From: Aerobium sp039839275
Lineage (GTDB): Bacteria > Pseudomonadota > Alphaproteobacteria > Rhizobiales > Rhizobiaceae
DNA: 64,000 bases
Direction: 5' to 3'
Assembly (NCBI RefSeq): GCF_039839275.1
Contig: NZ_JBDOQP010000004.1
Location: 372,001 to 436,000, forward strand
In this document: positions 42,480 to 51,259 of the stretch, piece after piece
Numbering within the stretch: the first letter of the stretch is position 1
Layout: the number at the start of each line of letters is the position of its first letter
The notes under the pieces: model-generated
Told to the model about the DNA's origin: nothing
The model's input: only the letters and a program-made list of their open reading frames with translations
Database searches by the model: none
Translations under genes and position numbers: made by a program

Positions 42480-43082
42480 CTACGAGGGGGAGAATCGCTC
42501 GAGTTGATAGGAGATGCTCGACAGGGCTGTGTCGGCAGTCATTTGACCCACGAGCACGGCCGTGCCGAACCCATTCAGGATGCCTAGAAGGATGGTTGCT
42601 TCAGCCTCCACGTCCAGATCTGGGCGCATCTCGCCATCGTCCCGTCCTCGGGCTAGTATTGCGACGATGCGCTCCCGAATGCGGTTGGGGCCGGCGATGA
42701 ACGGATGGTTCGCGGTTCCAGGATCGGTCTGTGCCAGAATAGCGTACGACATCCAGAGCAAGTGGAACTGGCGGCTCGCGCCGTCGGTGGGCAATGCCTC
42801 CTCGAATAGGGTGAGCAGCATCGAACGCGCCATGGGCGGCCGGGGGAGTTCTGCAGCACGTCTCGCCCATCGCTGGTTGCTTTGCCGTTCGAGAAGTTCA
42901 AGGCCGGCTTGCATGAGCCCAGCTTTGGTCTCGAAATAATACTGCACCAGACGAAGCGAAATCCCGGCTTCGATCGCTACTGCACGAAGGGACACAGAGG
43001 CCAGTCCCTCGCGCGTCGCCACCCGCACAAAAGCTTCCAGTATCTCAGATCGGCGCTCTTCATGATCGACGGTTCGCGGCAT
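42480..43082 (-). CDS. TetR family transcriptional regulator
   Basis: A protein of 200 residues of the BetI-like group: HTH SLRAVAIEAGISLRLVQYYF, then FETKAGL, and a C-terminal TetR_C domain. Divergent from an MFS efflux pump with a perfect 8+8 palindrome in between, so it is the probable repressor of that pump and of itself. Confidence 0.93.
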   Translation of the reverse strand: MPRTVDHEERRSEILEAFVRVATREGLASVSLRAVAIEAGISLRLVQYYFETKAGLMQAGLELLERQSNQRWARRAAELPRPPMARSMLLTLFEEALPTDGASRQFHLLWMSYAILAQTDPGTANHPFIAGPNRIRERIVAILARGRDDGEMRPDLDVEAEATILLGILNGFGTAVLVGQMTADTALSSISYQLERFSPS

Positions 43083-43089
43083 CGCAGGG

Positions 43090-43132
43090 TTGCTCCAGGC
43101 TGTGGCGGGTATTATGATACAATCGTATCATA
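43090..43132 (+). promoter_or_regulatory. Promoter of the MFS pump with TetR operator
   Basis: TTGCTC (43090-43095), a 17-base spacer and TATGAT (43113-43118). The palindrome TATGATAC-AATC-GTATCATA (43113-43132) covers the -10 and predicted start point, so bound repressor would block transcription. Confidence 0.68.
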
Positions 43133-43160
43133 ACGCGCAGTGAGTAGCTACGGTTTCATC

Positions 43161-44519
43161 ATGACGTCATCCTCTCCACCCATTCCTCTTCGCCTTTGGG
43201 CGGTGGCCGCCATCACAGGTTCCGGCGCATTCATGGCGATGCTGGATTCCACCGTCGTCAACCTTGCTCTCGAAACGATCCGCATCGATTTCGATACTTC
43301 GCTTGCCAAAGTGCAATGGGTGGCGACGGGATATTTGATCGCTCTTGCGATGTCCCTACCTTTGACCGGCTGGCTCGGCCGGCGTTTCGGCCAAGCTCGG
43401 TTATGGGTCGTCGCCACACTTGCCTTTATCGCGACTTCTGTTCTTTGCGCCCTGTCGAGCGAACTTTGGTTGCTCGTTCTCGGGCGCTGCCTTCAAGGTC
43501 TGGCCGCTGGGCTGATGGTGCCTGCTGGCCAGGCGTTACTTTCGGCACTCGCTGATCGCCGTCAACTTGGCCGTCTGATGGGGACAGTAGGTCTCGCCGT
43601 AGCACTCGGACCCGCGCTCGGCCCCGGTTTCGGTGGGATGCTGATTGATGCGCTTTCGTGGCACTGGCTGTTCTGGATCAATGTTCCTGTCGGGGTTTTG
43701 GCGCTGGTCGCAGGCCGAACTGTGTTGCCGTTGGATAAGACGACAGAAGAACGCCCGCTGGATGTAAGAGGCTTCATGATGATGGGAGTCGGTTTGCCGC
43801 TCCTGCTTTGTGGCGCCGCGGAAATCGGCGTATCTGGATTGAGGCAGACTTCTGTTTTGGCTTTGGGCCTTGGGATGATGCTCACGATTGCATTCCTCCG
43901 GCATGCGCGGAAATCCATCGAGCCGCTAATTGATATGCGGCTGCTTAGCCGCCCGGGCTTCACCATGGCCGTGGTGACATCGGGGCTAACCGGCGCGGCC
44001 ATGTATGGTGGTTTGTTGCTTTTTCCGCTCTATTTTCAGGACGTGTTGCGGCAGACGCCAACTGAGGCGGGATTGATGCTGCTCGCCATGGGGTTGGGAT
44101 CAGCTTTGGCACTCCCCGTCGCCGGTGCTCTGACCGACCATAAGGGACCTGCTATCGTATGCCTGGCCGGAAGCATGCTACTCATGATTGGCACCGCGCC
44201 GTTTTTCGTCCTGCCGCACCTGCCAATAGCCGGCTTCGCGGGTGTGCTCTTTCTACGGGGCATCGGATTGGCTCTTGCGCAGATGCCTGCCATGACGGCC
44301 GCCTATGGAGCGGTCGAAAAGCATGAGACAGGAGACGCCGCTACACTGGTCAACATCGCCCAACGACTGGGCGGCGCGCTTGGGGCGATAGCGACCATCA
44401 TCGTTCTTGCACACGATTCCTCGGGTGACGATGCAGGCCTCAAATGGGCACTTATGCTGCTACTCGGTTTCGCCATATCTGCGCTACTCACGTCGCGCGG
44501 CCTTCCCGACAAGAAATAA
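43161..44519 (+). CDS. MFS transporter, DHA2 (EmrB/QacA) family
   Basis: A protein of 452 residues with about 14 helices. Motifs: FMAMLDSTVVNLAL in helix 1, GWLGRRFGQAR (motif A), and GPALGPGFGGMLID (motif C of antiporters). Acts as a proton-driven efflux pump for hydrophobic compounds. Start ATG 43161 or GTG 43140; neither has a Shine-Dalgarno sequence. Regulated by the divergent TetR. Confidence 0.92.
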   Translation: MTSSSPPIPLRLWAVAAITGSGAFMAMLDSTVVNLALETIRIDFDTSLAKVQWVATGYLIALAMSLPLTGWLGRRFGQARLWVVATLAFIATSVLCALSSELWLLVLGRCLQGLAAGLMVPAGQALLSALADRRQLGRLMGTVGLAVALGPALGPGFGGMLIDALSWHWLFWINVPVGVLALVAGRTVLPLDKTTEERPLDVRGFMMMGVGLPLLLCGAAEIGVSGLRQTSVLALGLGMMLTIAFLRHARKSIEPLIDMRLLSRPGFTMAVVTSGLTGAAMYGGLLLFPLYFQDVLRQTPTEAGLMLLAMGLGSALALPVAGALTDHKGPAIVCLAGSMLLMIGTAPFFVLPHLPIAGFAGVLFLRGIGLALAQMPAMTAAYGAVEKHETGDAATLVNIAQRLGGALGAIATIIVLAHDSSGDDAGLKWALMLLLGFAISALLTSRGLPDKK

Positions 44520-44930
44520 TGTCGCCATCCGTGTCGGAAATATCCGCGTATTTGCGAGGAGATCGGTGCACTGAATTTTCAGCGGAATCTCGTCGCAAAA
44601 CCCGGCCCTACGCGACGAATATCACGATACCGAGGGCTGCATTATCCCTTGTCAGACCGAAAGCGTCCCGTCCGTCTTCCACCCCGGTGCGGTCGTTGAC
44701 AACAGCCCTGCGTGCTTAGGTTCGGAAATGTTCCCTCCACCGACGCCTTCGGGGCCGAAAGCGGCCTGACAGCTTTATAGGCGGCGGATAGTCTAAGCTG
44801 ACGTGCATACACCCGAAAACGTTGGCGTCTTCGTCCCATAGCGGTCTGTTGAACTTCCATCGTGCTGCCCGTGGCACGTGTAAGAGCTGCCAATTGTTGT
44901 CGAGTAGCAATGGCATGGTTGGTGATGCGC
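44520..44930 (+). other. Intergenic stretch between pump and STAND gene
   Basis: Convergent ends on both sides. A 66-codon minus-strand frame (44716-44916, VPRAARWKFNRPLWDED) is open but unrecognised, with no clear ribosome binding site. No terminator hairpin with a T-run is obvious. Confidence 0.3.
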
Positions 44931-47900
44931 TTACCGGGGCGGAGTTCCGATGTTTGTCTCCGCTTGGATCCGCAACTCCAAATCGTGGGCTTTTGACACG
45001 CCCAGGCTGACGAGTCGGCCAAGAACCGCGTCAATCCGACTGCGCGACGGGTGAGCCTGACGATACAGTGATGGATCCTCGCCCGCCGCCGCTTCGAACC
45101 ATTCAGCGATCTTTCGACCAATTCCGAGCTCGTTCCACATTGCACGGTCGCCGTTCGTTACCTCGAGCCACGTCTCGACTGCGAACAGGAGGAAGTCGAG
45201 ATGCCGCGCGGTTGGCGCGACGTTCAAGGTGTTGATCGTGCAGAGCGCGATGAAGGCTGTCGGGCCGCTCCGCATCATGGGGCGCACCGTTTCAAGAAGC
45301 GGATCGACGCGGTCAAACACGGCGGGAACTAGATAGGTTTTGGTGCCGGAGAAGGAATTGTGAAGGTTCATCAGCAGCATGCTGATTGTCGGACCGGTTT
45401 CGATGTCGATCCCGAGGTCTCCTCGGCGACGGTCCCAAGACCAACGGTCCAGCGCGAGCGTCCTCGTTACGAGCCGCTGCCGCAAATCGAACGCGCGATC
45501 TGACGGCCGGTTCGGCTCGTTGAAATAACGGACGTCGGCGGCGTGAATCAGCGTTTCGGCCACATCGCAGAACGGCCGATCGGGCAGCTCAAGGATCGGC
45601 TGCAGGATGAACTCGAAGCGACCCTGCGTGGCGTCCATCAAAGCTGACGCAGCCAACGAGTAGAACTGATGATTCCATGCGTCGGGCGTCTGATTCAGCT
45701 TGGCATCAGCGGAATAGCCATGACCGTTCAACCGCGCGGACCAAGGCGCATAGGCATCAACAATCTCCTCATACCAGCTTGGCAGAGCGTCACCTTCGCC
45801 TCTGAGCAGACTGACCCACCTTGCGAGTCCTTGATTGTCGACGCGAATTACGGCTTCCCTGGAACTACGCCTGAAAGAGTCATCATCACGCTTGAGCTCG
45901 ACGCGTGAGCCGTTCGGTGAGAGGATCGCACGCGGCTGGCGCGAGAACGACGGCGTCTCTTCAGGGAGGTCTGGCCAGTTCGGCTCGGGCCCGCCATCGA
46001 GCCAGGCGATCTCCGCAGCAACCGCGTCGGCGTCCTGTCCCGATTTCTCCTTCTCGTAAGCCTCTCTAGTAGACTCGTCCTCGTCATGGGGATGCCAACG
46101 CCAACGACACGAGGTGAAAGCGATACGCACCGCGGCCTTGATCAGTTGCGGGTTGACCTCGTGGATGCTCTCACGCGCTGCGGTGATCGCGATTACGGCG
46201 GCGTGATCTTGCCGAGCGACTGTGCGAAGCAGGTGGTTGCGGTCCGAGACAAGCTGCCTCCGCCGCCAAAGATGGATGAGGGCGCATATGCCCTGCGCTG
46301 GCCGGTGGAAGTCCAGCCGTTCGTTCGAGTCGTGGTGGTCGACCTCTTCCGCCAAGGCTGCGGCAATCACGGTTCGAACCCAGTCCTCATGCTCGTCAAG
46401 GAGGGCATCGTCGCCGTCCCGCGCAACAAGCATGGCCGTCGAAATCAAGCGCGTCGATCGCGACTTGAGATAATCTGCATCGCTGTAGTCGGGTAGATCG
46501 CCGGCAGCATATTCGACGGCCTCGCGTGCCAGATCCGGCGAGCCTTTCGCTGGATCGCTGATTGCAAGCTGAATTCTCACCTCAATAGTGCTGGAACGCT
46601 CATGGGCCTGTCGGCGGGCCTCTAGGCGCTCGAGATGCTCGGCTTCAGCAGGTGGCGACCTGTAAGCGAAGCCGCCTTCGACCGCCACCCAGTTCGTCCG
46701 GTCGAGCATATTGAGTGCATAGGATCGCATGAAAGCGGGATCGCCGAAATTCGCTTCGTCGCTATACGAGCCGGCTTTTTCGACTGCCTCAGCCAACAAG
46801 GAGCGCACCTTCTGCCCGGAGTCATCCTCGCCGATGTAATAGGGGATAAGTCGCTCGAGCGAGATGGAGCGCGATTGGCGCTTTGCGAGATCGGCAAGCA
46901 TGACGCGGCCTTTGGGCTCCTTCTGCAGCATCATCGCCCCTCCAAGACTCTCCAACGTCGAACGGGTGCGATCATTGGCAAGCAGGTCCGGGTTAGCCAC
47001 AAACGGGACAAGCGCTTCGCGCGTCGTCGGCCAGTGAGATAGCAGCACGTCCAGCCCGATCAGCAGATAGGCGGCGCAGCTACCTTCCGGTCCAAGGATG
47101 TCCCGAAGAACCGCGTCAACATCTTCACCTCTATCGAGGCGCTCTTGTGACCAAGCTTCGAGTGCCATTAGTCCAGAAGACGCAGAGTATTCCTGCGCTT
47201 GGCTGGAGCGTGACCAGTAATAGGTCTGCACCCATGGAAAAAAGCGCGGCTTTCCGTCGAAAACGATAGTAAAGCCGTCCGTTCCCGCCTTCACGCCATC
47301 CGCGCGGTGCGCAACCGCCGCGTCAACGAGTGTTCGGATTAGGCCGAGTCCGATCTCGGGGTCTGCATCGAGCAAGTCTAAAAAGGGAGGCTGCGCTGGC
47401 GACACCGGCATGTAGTCGGTATCCGCAAAGCCGAACGCGCCGTTCAGGGTATCCCGTCGTGATCGGCCTCGACGTGGCTGTTCAATAAGAGTGGACGTGA
47501 TAAGCGCCGCAAGTTCGTTCGGCGCGACGCTGGCCAAGGCCTTGCTGAACCGCCGAATTGCCTTCACCTTGTAGTGATCGTTCTCTTTCGCGATCGCCGT
47601 CAAATAGGCCTTCGTGTCTTCCGGCGCGTGCGACGCCATAAGAAGCGCCATAGTTCGAAGATCCTCGATCAACGTCGTGCGCGACTGGCGTTCTAACCGT
47701 GGCGCATCCGCGGCACCCGGGATCGTGATGTTAGTGTCACGCAAGTCGAGTTGCATCAGCCAGCCGAAGAACATCTTCGCCGTTACCCGTCCGAGTTCGC
47801 GGACGCTCATAATCGTGAGGAACAGGACTTCAGCGAGCTTCACGATGCCAGCGATCGCTTGGATTGGGATATCTTCGGCATTCACAGCGCACCACATGAG

Positions 47901-50165
47901 AACCGTCGGCGCCGATAGCGTCGTGGCGATGCGCAAAGAGCCCGGTGCCTCGACAGGAAGCTCAGCGCCCGTCGCGGCGATCTCCTTGAAGGCGGATGCG
48001 GCCGAGATCGTTTCGGTCGCGACGATGGCGGTACAGATCTCGACGAGCAACGCGCCCCCATCGGCAAGCAATGCAGCGCGGCAGCGGCTCAGAAGCCGCG
48101 ACGACAGCTCGGATCGCACGATCGCCATGAGTGCCTGGCGACGCCATGCATCATGGGCGCCTGGTCGCGAGAGGGCCCCAAGGAGGGCCGTCCAGTTCGA
48201 GCCGTCCGGTCCCTGTTCAAGCGCGAAGCGACCGGCAAATTCGATACCACGTGCCACCCGCGGCGATGGCGGTACGGAAAGATCGACGTTGTCGAGTAAC
48301 GTGATGTCTTCGTTGAGGCGCGCGCCGATAGACCAGTCGCGGAGTACGTCATGGTAGAAGCTGAGACGGTCGCGCTTCGGTTCGGACAGGGTCAGGCTAC
48401 GCAGTAGATGAGCTCGTGCCGGTGTGTCCGTCGACGCCTCTACCAGGTCCTGTCCTGCCAGCGCCGCTTCTGCTAGCTCGGCTAAGAGCCGTTGCGCCGG
48501 ACGGACATCATCTGGCTTTGCGCCATCGGCACTTTTCCACCATCGGTCGGCGAGCGCCGCTTCAGTACGAATGTTGGCCGAGCTCGGGACCTTGAGCAAT
48601 TGGGCCAACCGATAGAGATTGCGCGCAATGCTCGCGGCCGGATGATCCCGCGACAGCAGAGCGCGCAGTTCCGGGGCCGCAGTGCTCAGGGCTGCAACCT
48701 CGTCGTCGTTCAGTTCGCCCACGACCACTTGGCAGGGCGTACCCAACTTCGCGAGTGCGTCTTCGGCGACCCAGCCAGTGTCTTCGACGCCGACATCGGG
48801 CCGTTTGGACACGACTACGGAGAAGCCTGGGACCTCTGCAATCTCGCGCAGCAAGTCATTCACTGTGCGGCGGCGCTCGACGGACGTGAACATCTCGAGG
48901 CCGTCAATGAACAAGGCCCCGCCACCTCCGGCCGCCAGGTCCCACAAGAAATTCTTGGCGGTCCCGGGCATTTCGAGACGTTGCGCGAGCGCCGACCATC
49001 CCCCGTCGGGCGTGCCTACGGGATCAAGGACGATGACATGGCCCTCACGGCCTATCCGCTCAGCAAAATGTCTCAAGACCCAGGACTTGCCCACGCCCGG
49101 TTTACCAATGATCTCAATGAAGCGATTCCCGTCGCGCGCTTTCTCGAGATCGGCAAGCGCGCCAAGGCGGGGGAGATTGACGCCGCCGACAGTGGTCCCG
49201 ATCTCCATGAGTGCGTGGCGCGACATCTCCGCCAGCTTGGCGCGCGCTTGCGAAAAATTCTGATCGCCGACAAGGTGGAAGCCACGCGTCGTCAGCCTCT
49301 CGATGAGCGATTGGAGCGTGACCGAGCCACCGGCCTTTCCCGTCTCGATGACGATTTCGATGAGATTGCTCCAAAGTGCCTCGGCACGTGTCGCATCTTC
49401 CGGCGCGAGGACCTGACGGGCCAGTGTCAGAGCATGGGCCTTCGCCTCCGGTGCAGCAGATTCGAAATCGAACTCGAGGATCATGAACCTGCGGATTATG
49501 GCCCAGACGGCTTCGTCCTCGTCCGCCACTCCGTGAGCCACAAGATTGCTGCGGAACGCTTTGGCGAAACTGCGCATCTCCTCGCTGGCGACACCTGGGA
49601 GGGCTAACCGAGCGAATAATTGAACGCCGCTTTCCGCTCTATGCGCCCATTCGAGCACGTCCTGATAGGGGCCAGAGATAGAATAGCTGGTTCGCTGGGT
49701 CGCAACCGCCAGTAAATGGCGGTCCGTCGGCTTCTGAGCGGGATTGCTGCGCACGATCTGTTCGCAGACGCCCTTAAAGATAGGGTCTTTGGGCGAAAAG
49801 CGGATTGTGCGTTTCGACTGGATCTCGAGAAGCGCGGTGCCTTTGTCCGAAACACCGTGCACGATCAGGTCATCGAGGGCATAGCCTTCATTCTCGCCCT
49901 GAAGCTGCACCCGCTCGATCCTCGCATTGGGGAGGCCGCGCGCGTCGCTGCCAGCGAGCATCTGCAGGAGATAATAGGCGCCAAGCTGGCCCTCAATATA
50001 GGTGCCGGCGCCCCCGCGCCCGACCGGACTGGAGCCGCTCTTTACTGGTCTCGAATTCTTTTCGGGGGTTTCATTCACTGTCGGCGTCCGTATCTGGAGC
50101 TTCCCTACCATTTGTTCTCTGCGATGCCGTGGTCGCGGATGTAGATCGACTTTTTTCGGGGCCAT
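44931..50165 (-). CDS. Giant nuclease-STAND NTPase, candidate antiphage (Avs-like) protein
   Basis: A protein of 1744 residues. Residues about 48-140 resemble a Cap4/Mrr-type PD-(D/E)xK nuclease: GRGGAGTYIEGQLGAYYLLQ, D98-D99 in ALDDLIV and E114-x3-K118 in LEIQSKR. A P-loop NTPase follows: Walker A GKPGVGKS (354-361), STAND-type Walker B ALFIDGLE (417-424), a sensor-like VVVSKRP (450-456) and the winged-helix/arm motif FYHDVLRDW (603-611). Residues about 650-1744 are helical with no recognised repeats and probably sense a target. This nuclease-STAND-large sensor order is that of Avs antiviral proteins, which oligomerise on phage proteins and then cut DNA. Start ATG 50165; ATG 50111 is an alternative. 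Divergent from hipBA. Exact family not recognised. Confidence 0.75.
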   Translation of the reverse strand: MAPKKVDLHPRPRHRREQMVGKLQIRTPTVNETPEKNSRPVKSGSSPVGRGGAGTYIEGQLGAYYLLQMLAGSDARGLPNARIERVQLQGENEGYALDDLIVHGVSDKGTALLEIQSKRTIRFSPKDPIFKGVCEQIVRSNPAQKPTDRHLLAVATQRTSYSISGPYQDVLEWAHRAESGVQLFARLALPGVASEEMRSFAKAFRSNLVAHGVADEDEAVWAIIRRFMILEFDFESAAPEAKAHALTLARQVLAPEDATRAEALWSNLIEIVIETGKAGGSVTLQSLIERLTTRGFHLVGDQNFSQARAKLAEMSRHALMEIGTTVGGVNLPRLGALADLEKARDGNRFIEIIGKPGVGKSWVLRHFAERIGREGHVIVLDPVGTPDGGWSALAQRLEMPGTAKNFLWDLAAGGGGALFIDGLEMFTSVERRRTVNDLLREIAEVPGFSVVVSKRPDVGVEDTGWVAEDALAKLGTPCQVVVGELNDDEVAALSTAAPELRALLSRDHPAASIARNLYRLAQLLKVPSSANIRTEAALADRWWKSADGAKPDDVRPAQRLLAELAEAALAGQDLVEASTDTPARAHLLRSLTLSEPKRDRLSFYHDVLRDWSIGARLNEDITLLDNVDLSVPPSPRVARGIEFAGRFALEQGPDGSNWTALLGALSRPGAHDAWRRQALMAIVRSELSSRLLSRCRAALLADGGALLVEICTAIVATETISAASAFKEIAATGAELPVEAPGSLRIATTLSAPTVLMWCAVNAEDIPIQAIAGIVKLAEVLFLTIMSVRELGRVTAKMFFGWLMQLDLRDTNITIPGAADAPRLERQSRTTLIEDLRTMALLMASHAPEDTKAYLTAIAKENDHYKVKAIRRFSKALASVAPNELAALITSTLIEQPRRGRSRRDTLNGAFGFADTDYMPVSPAQPPFLDLLDADPEIGLGLIRTLVDAAVAHRADGVKAGTDGFTIVFDGKPRFFPWVQTYYWSRSSQAQEYSASSGLMALEAWSQERLDRGEDVDAVLRDILGPEGSCAAYLLIGLDVLLSHWPTTREALVPFVANPDLLANDRTRSTLESLGGAMMLQKEPKGRVMLADLAKRQSRSISLERLIPYYIGEDDSGQKVRSLLAEAVEKAGSYSDEANFGDPAFMRSYALNMLDRTNWVAVEGGFAYRSPPAEAEHLERLEARRQAHERSSTIEVRIQLAISDPAKGSPDLAREAVEYAAGDLPDYSDADYLKSRSTRLISTAMLVARDGDDALLDEHEDWVRTVIAAALAEEVDHHDSNERLDFHRPAQGICALIHLWRRRQLVSDRNHLLRTVARQDHAAVIAITAARESIHEVNPQLIKAAVRIAFTSCRWRWHPHDEDESTREAYEKEKSGQDADAVAAEIAWLDGGPEPNWPDLPEETPSFSRQPRAILSPNGSRVELKRDDDSFRRSSREAVIRVDNQGLARWVSLLRGEGDALPSWYEEIVDAYAPWSARLNGHGYSADAKLNQTPDAWNHQFYSLAASALMDATQGRFEFILQPILELPDRPFCDVAETLIHAADVRYFNEPNRPSDRAFDLRQRLVTRTLALDRWSWDRRRGDLGIDIETGPTISMLLMNLHNSFSGTKTYLVPAVFDRVDPLLETVRPMMRSGPTAFIALCTINTLNVAPTARHLDFLLFAVETWLEVTNGDRAMWNELGIGRKIAEWFEAAAGEDPSLYRQAHPSRSRIDAVLGRLVSLGVSKAHDLELRIQAETNIGTPPR

Positions 50166-50744
50166 CTTTAGATCGGCTCGCAGATCAAACCACCGCCGTG
50201 CTTGTTTTTGAAGCGCTTGCGCCGCTTTCCGCCGTCACGACCGATACGGAAATCATTTCTCTGATCCCAGCGCTAATAGCTGCTTATCATGATCTTTGTA
50301 TTTGCAAAGCCATACCGCCGCTTGTCCGCTTCGCGCCGATACCCCGGACCTTGGACCCTTTAAGTTCAACGGCTGCTTTCAGAAACCCCAAGTTTGGTCT
50401 CGAACGACCGCCATAAGGCGCATAGCGGCCAAAGCCTCGCATCCCGCGTCTGCGCAGGGTCGAAATTCGACTAATCGACCAGAAGCGGTTCGAACTTTTC
50501 CCCCGTCAGACGCTGCCGGTTCTACGCTTCTTCGTCCGCTGGTTGTTCCCGCTCTTTGCACGGGCGTAGATTCGGCGGTTATCGGGGCCTTAGAGTATAG
50601 TCGGCGATATTTTGCACGCCGAACGGGATAAAACTGAGAAGCCCTCTCTTATTGTATTTACAATGTTTTCTTGACGGCAGCGCTCGGAAGGCGCCTGAGG
50701 GGCTGACGAGTGGCAGAGCGCAGGCTGGAACGCCTACCTTAGGC
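50166..50744 (+). other. Intergenic stretch upstream of hipBA and the STAND gene
   Basis: Long divergent promoter region. No gene is recognised; frames here are shorter than chance in GC-rich DNA, and local AT content is higher near 50635-50670 (TTATTGTATTTACAATG), where the STAND promoter could lie on the minus strand. Confidence 0.35.
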
Positions 50745-50786
50745 TAACGTCCACTATCTCGGCCGTTATAAGAGTTAGCGTGTGCG
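50745..50786 (+). repeat. Operator-like direct repeat, copy 1 (hipBA)
   Basis: TAACGTCCACTATCTCG followed by TTATAAGAGTTAG and GTGTGCG. Matches copy 2 at 50831-50870; each copy also has TAACG..GTTA inverted ends. Typical of HipB-like XRE operators in tandem. Confidence 0.7.
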
Positions 50787-50830
50787 TATGTAGACATTGC
50801 GAGCCAATATGCCGTCAAATTGTCTTTCTT

Positions 50831-50870
50831 TAACGTCCATTATCTCGTACACTATAGGCGTTAGTGTGCG
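50831..50870 (+). repeat. Operator-like direct repeat, copy 2 (hipBA)
   Basis: TAACGTCCATTATCTCG followed by ACTATAGGCGTTAG and TGTGCG; the start-to-start distance to copy 1 is 86 bases. Ends 26 bases before the hipB start codon, so binding would autorepress hipBA. Confidence 0.72.
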
Positions 50871-50896
50871 AGTAAATAAGCGCAAGGATGGACGCC

Positions 50897-51259
50897 ATGC
50901 AACCCGTATCCCCCCTGCCGATCCCGGCTAAAAGGGCCCTGCGTAAGCTCGGGCAAGACATGAGGGATGCCCGCAAGCGCCGCCGGATCCCCATGGAATT
51001 GATGGCGGAACGCGCTCGCATTAGCCGCTCCACCCTCACAAAGGTTGAGAAGGGAGATGAATCCGTGGCGCTCGGTATCTATGCCTCGGTGCTCTTTGCA
51101 CTCGGGCTGGTGGGAGGTCTTGGCAATCTTGCCGACCCGGCCACGGACACGGTCGGTCGTTCGATCGAAGAGCGCAACCTTCCGGAGCGCGTCCGTCTTG
51201 CCGGAACCCGTCCGAAAAAGGCACATCCCAAAGCCAGCACGGGAGGCAGCGATGACTGA
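50897..51259 (+). CDS. hipB: HipB-like XRE antitoxin/regulator
   Basis: A protein of 120 residues. HTH_3 domain: LRKLGQDMRDARKRRRIPME, LMAERARISRSTLTKVEKGD and SVALGIYASVLFALGL. The C-terminal 30 residues are basic and disordered. ATG 50897 has AAGGA eight bases upstream; ATG 50888 is closer but has no usable site. Binds and neutralises HipA and represses the operon through the upstream repeats. Overlaps hipA by eight bases. Confidence 0.9.
   Translation: MQPVSPLPIPAKRALRKLGQDMRDARKRRRIPMELMAERARISRSTLTKVEKGDESVALGIYASVLFALGLVGGLGNLADPATDTVGRSIEERNLPERVRLAGTRPKKAHPKASTGGSDD

Noticed and set aside
44716..44916. A 66-codon minus-strand frame after the STAND gene
   Set aside because: No ribosome binding site, no family, and codon use is not convincing.
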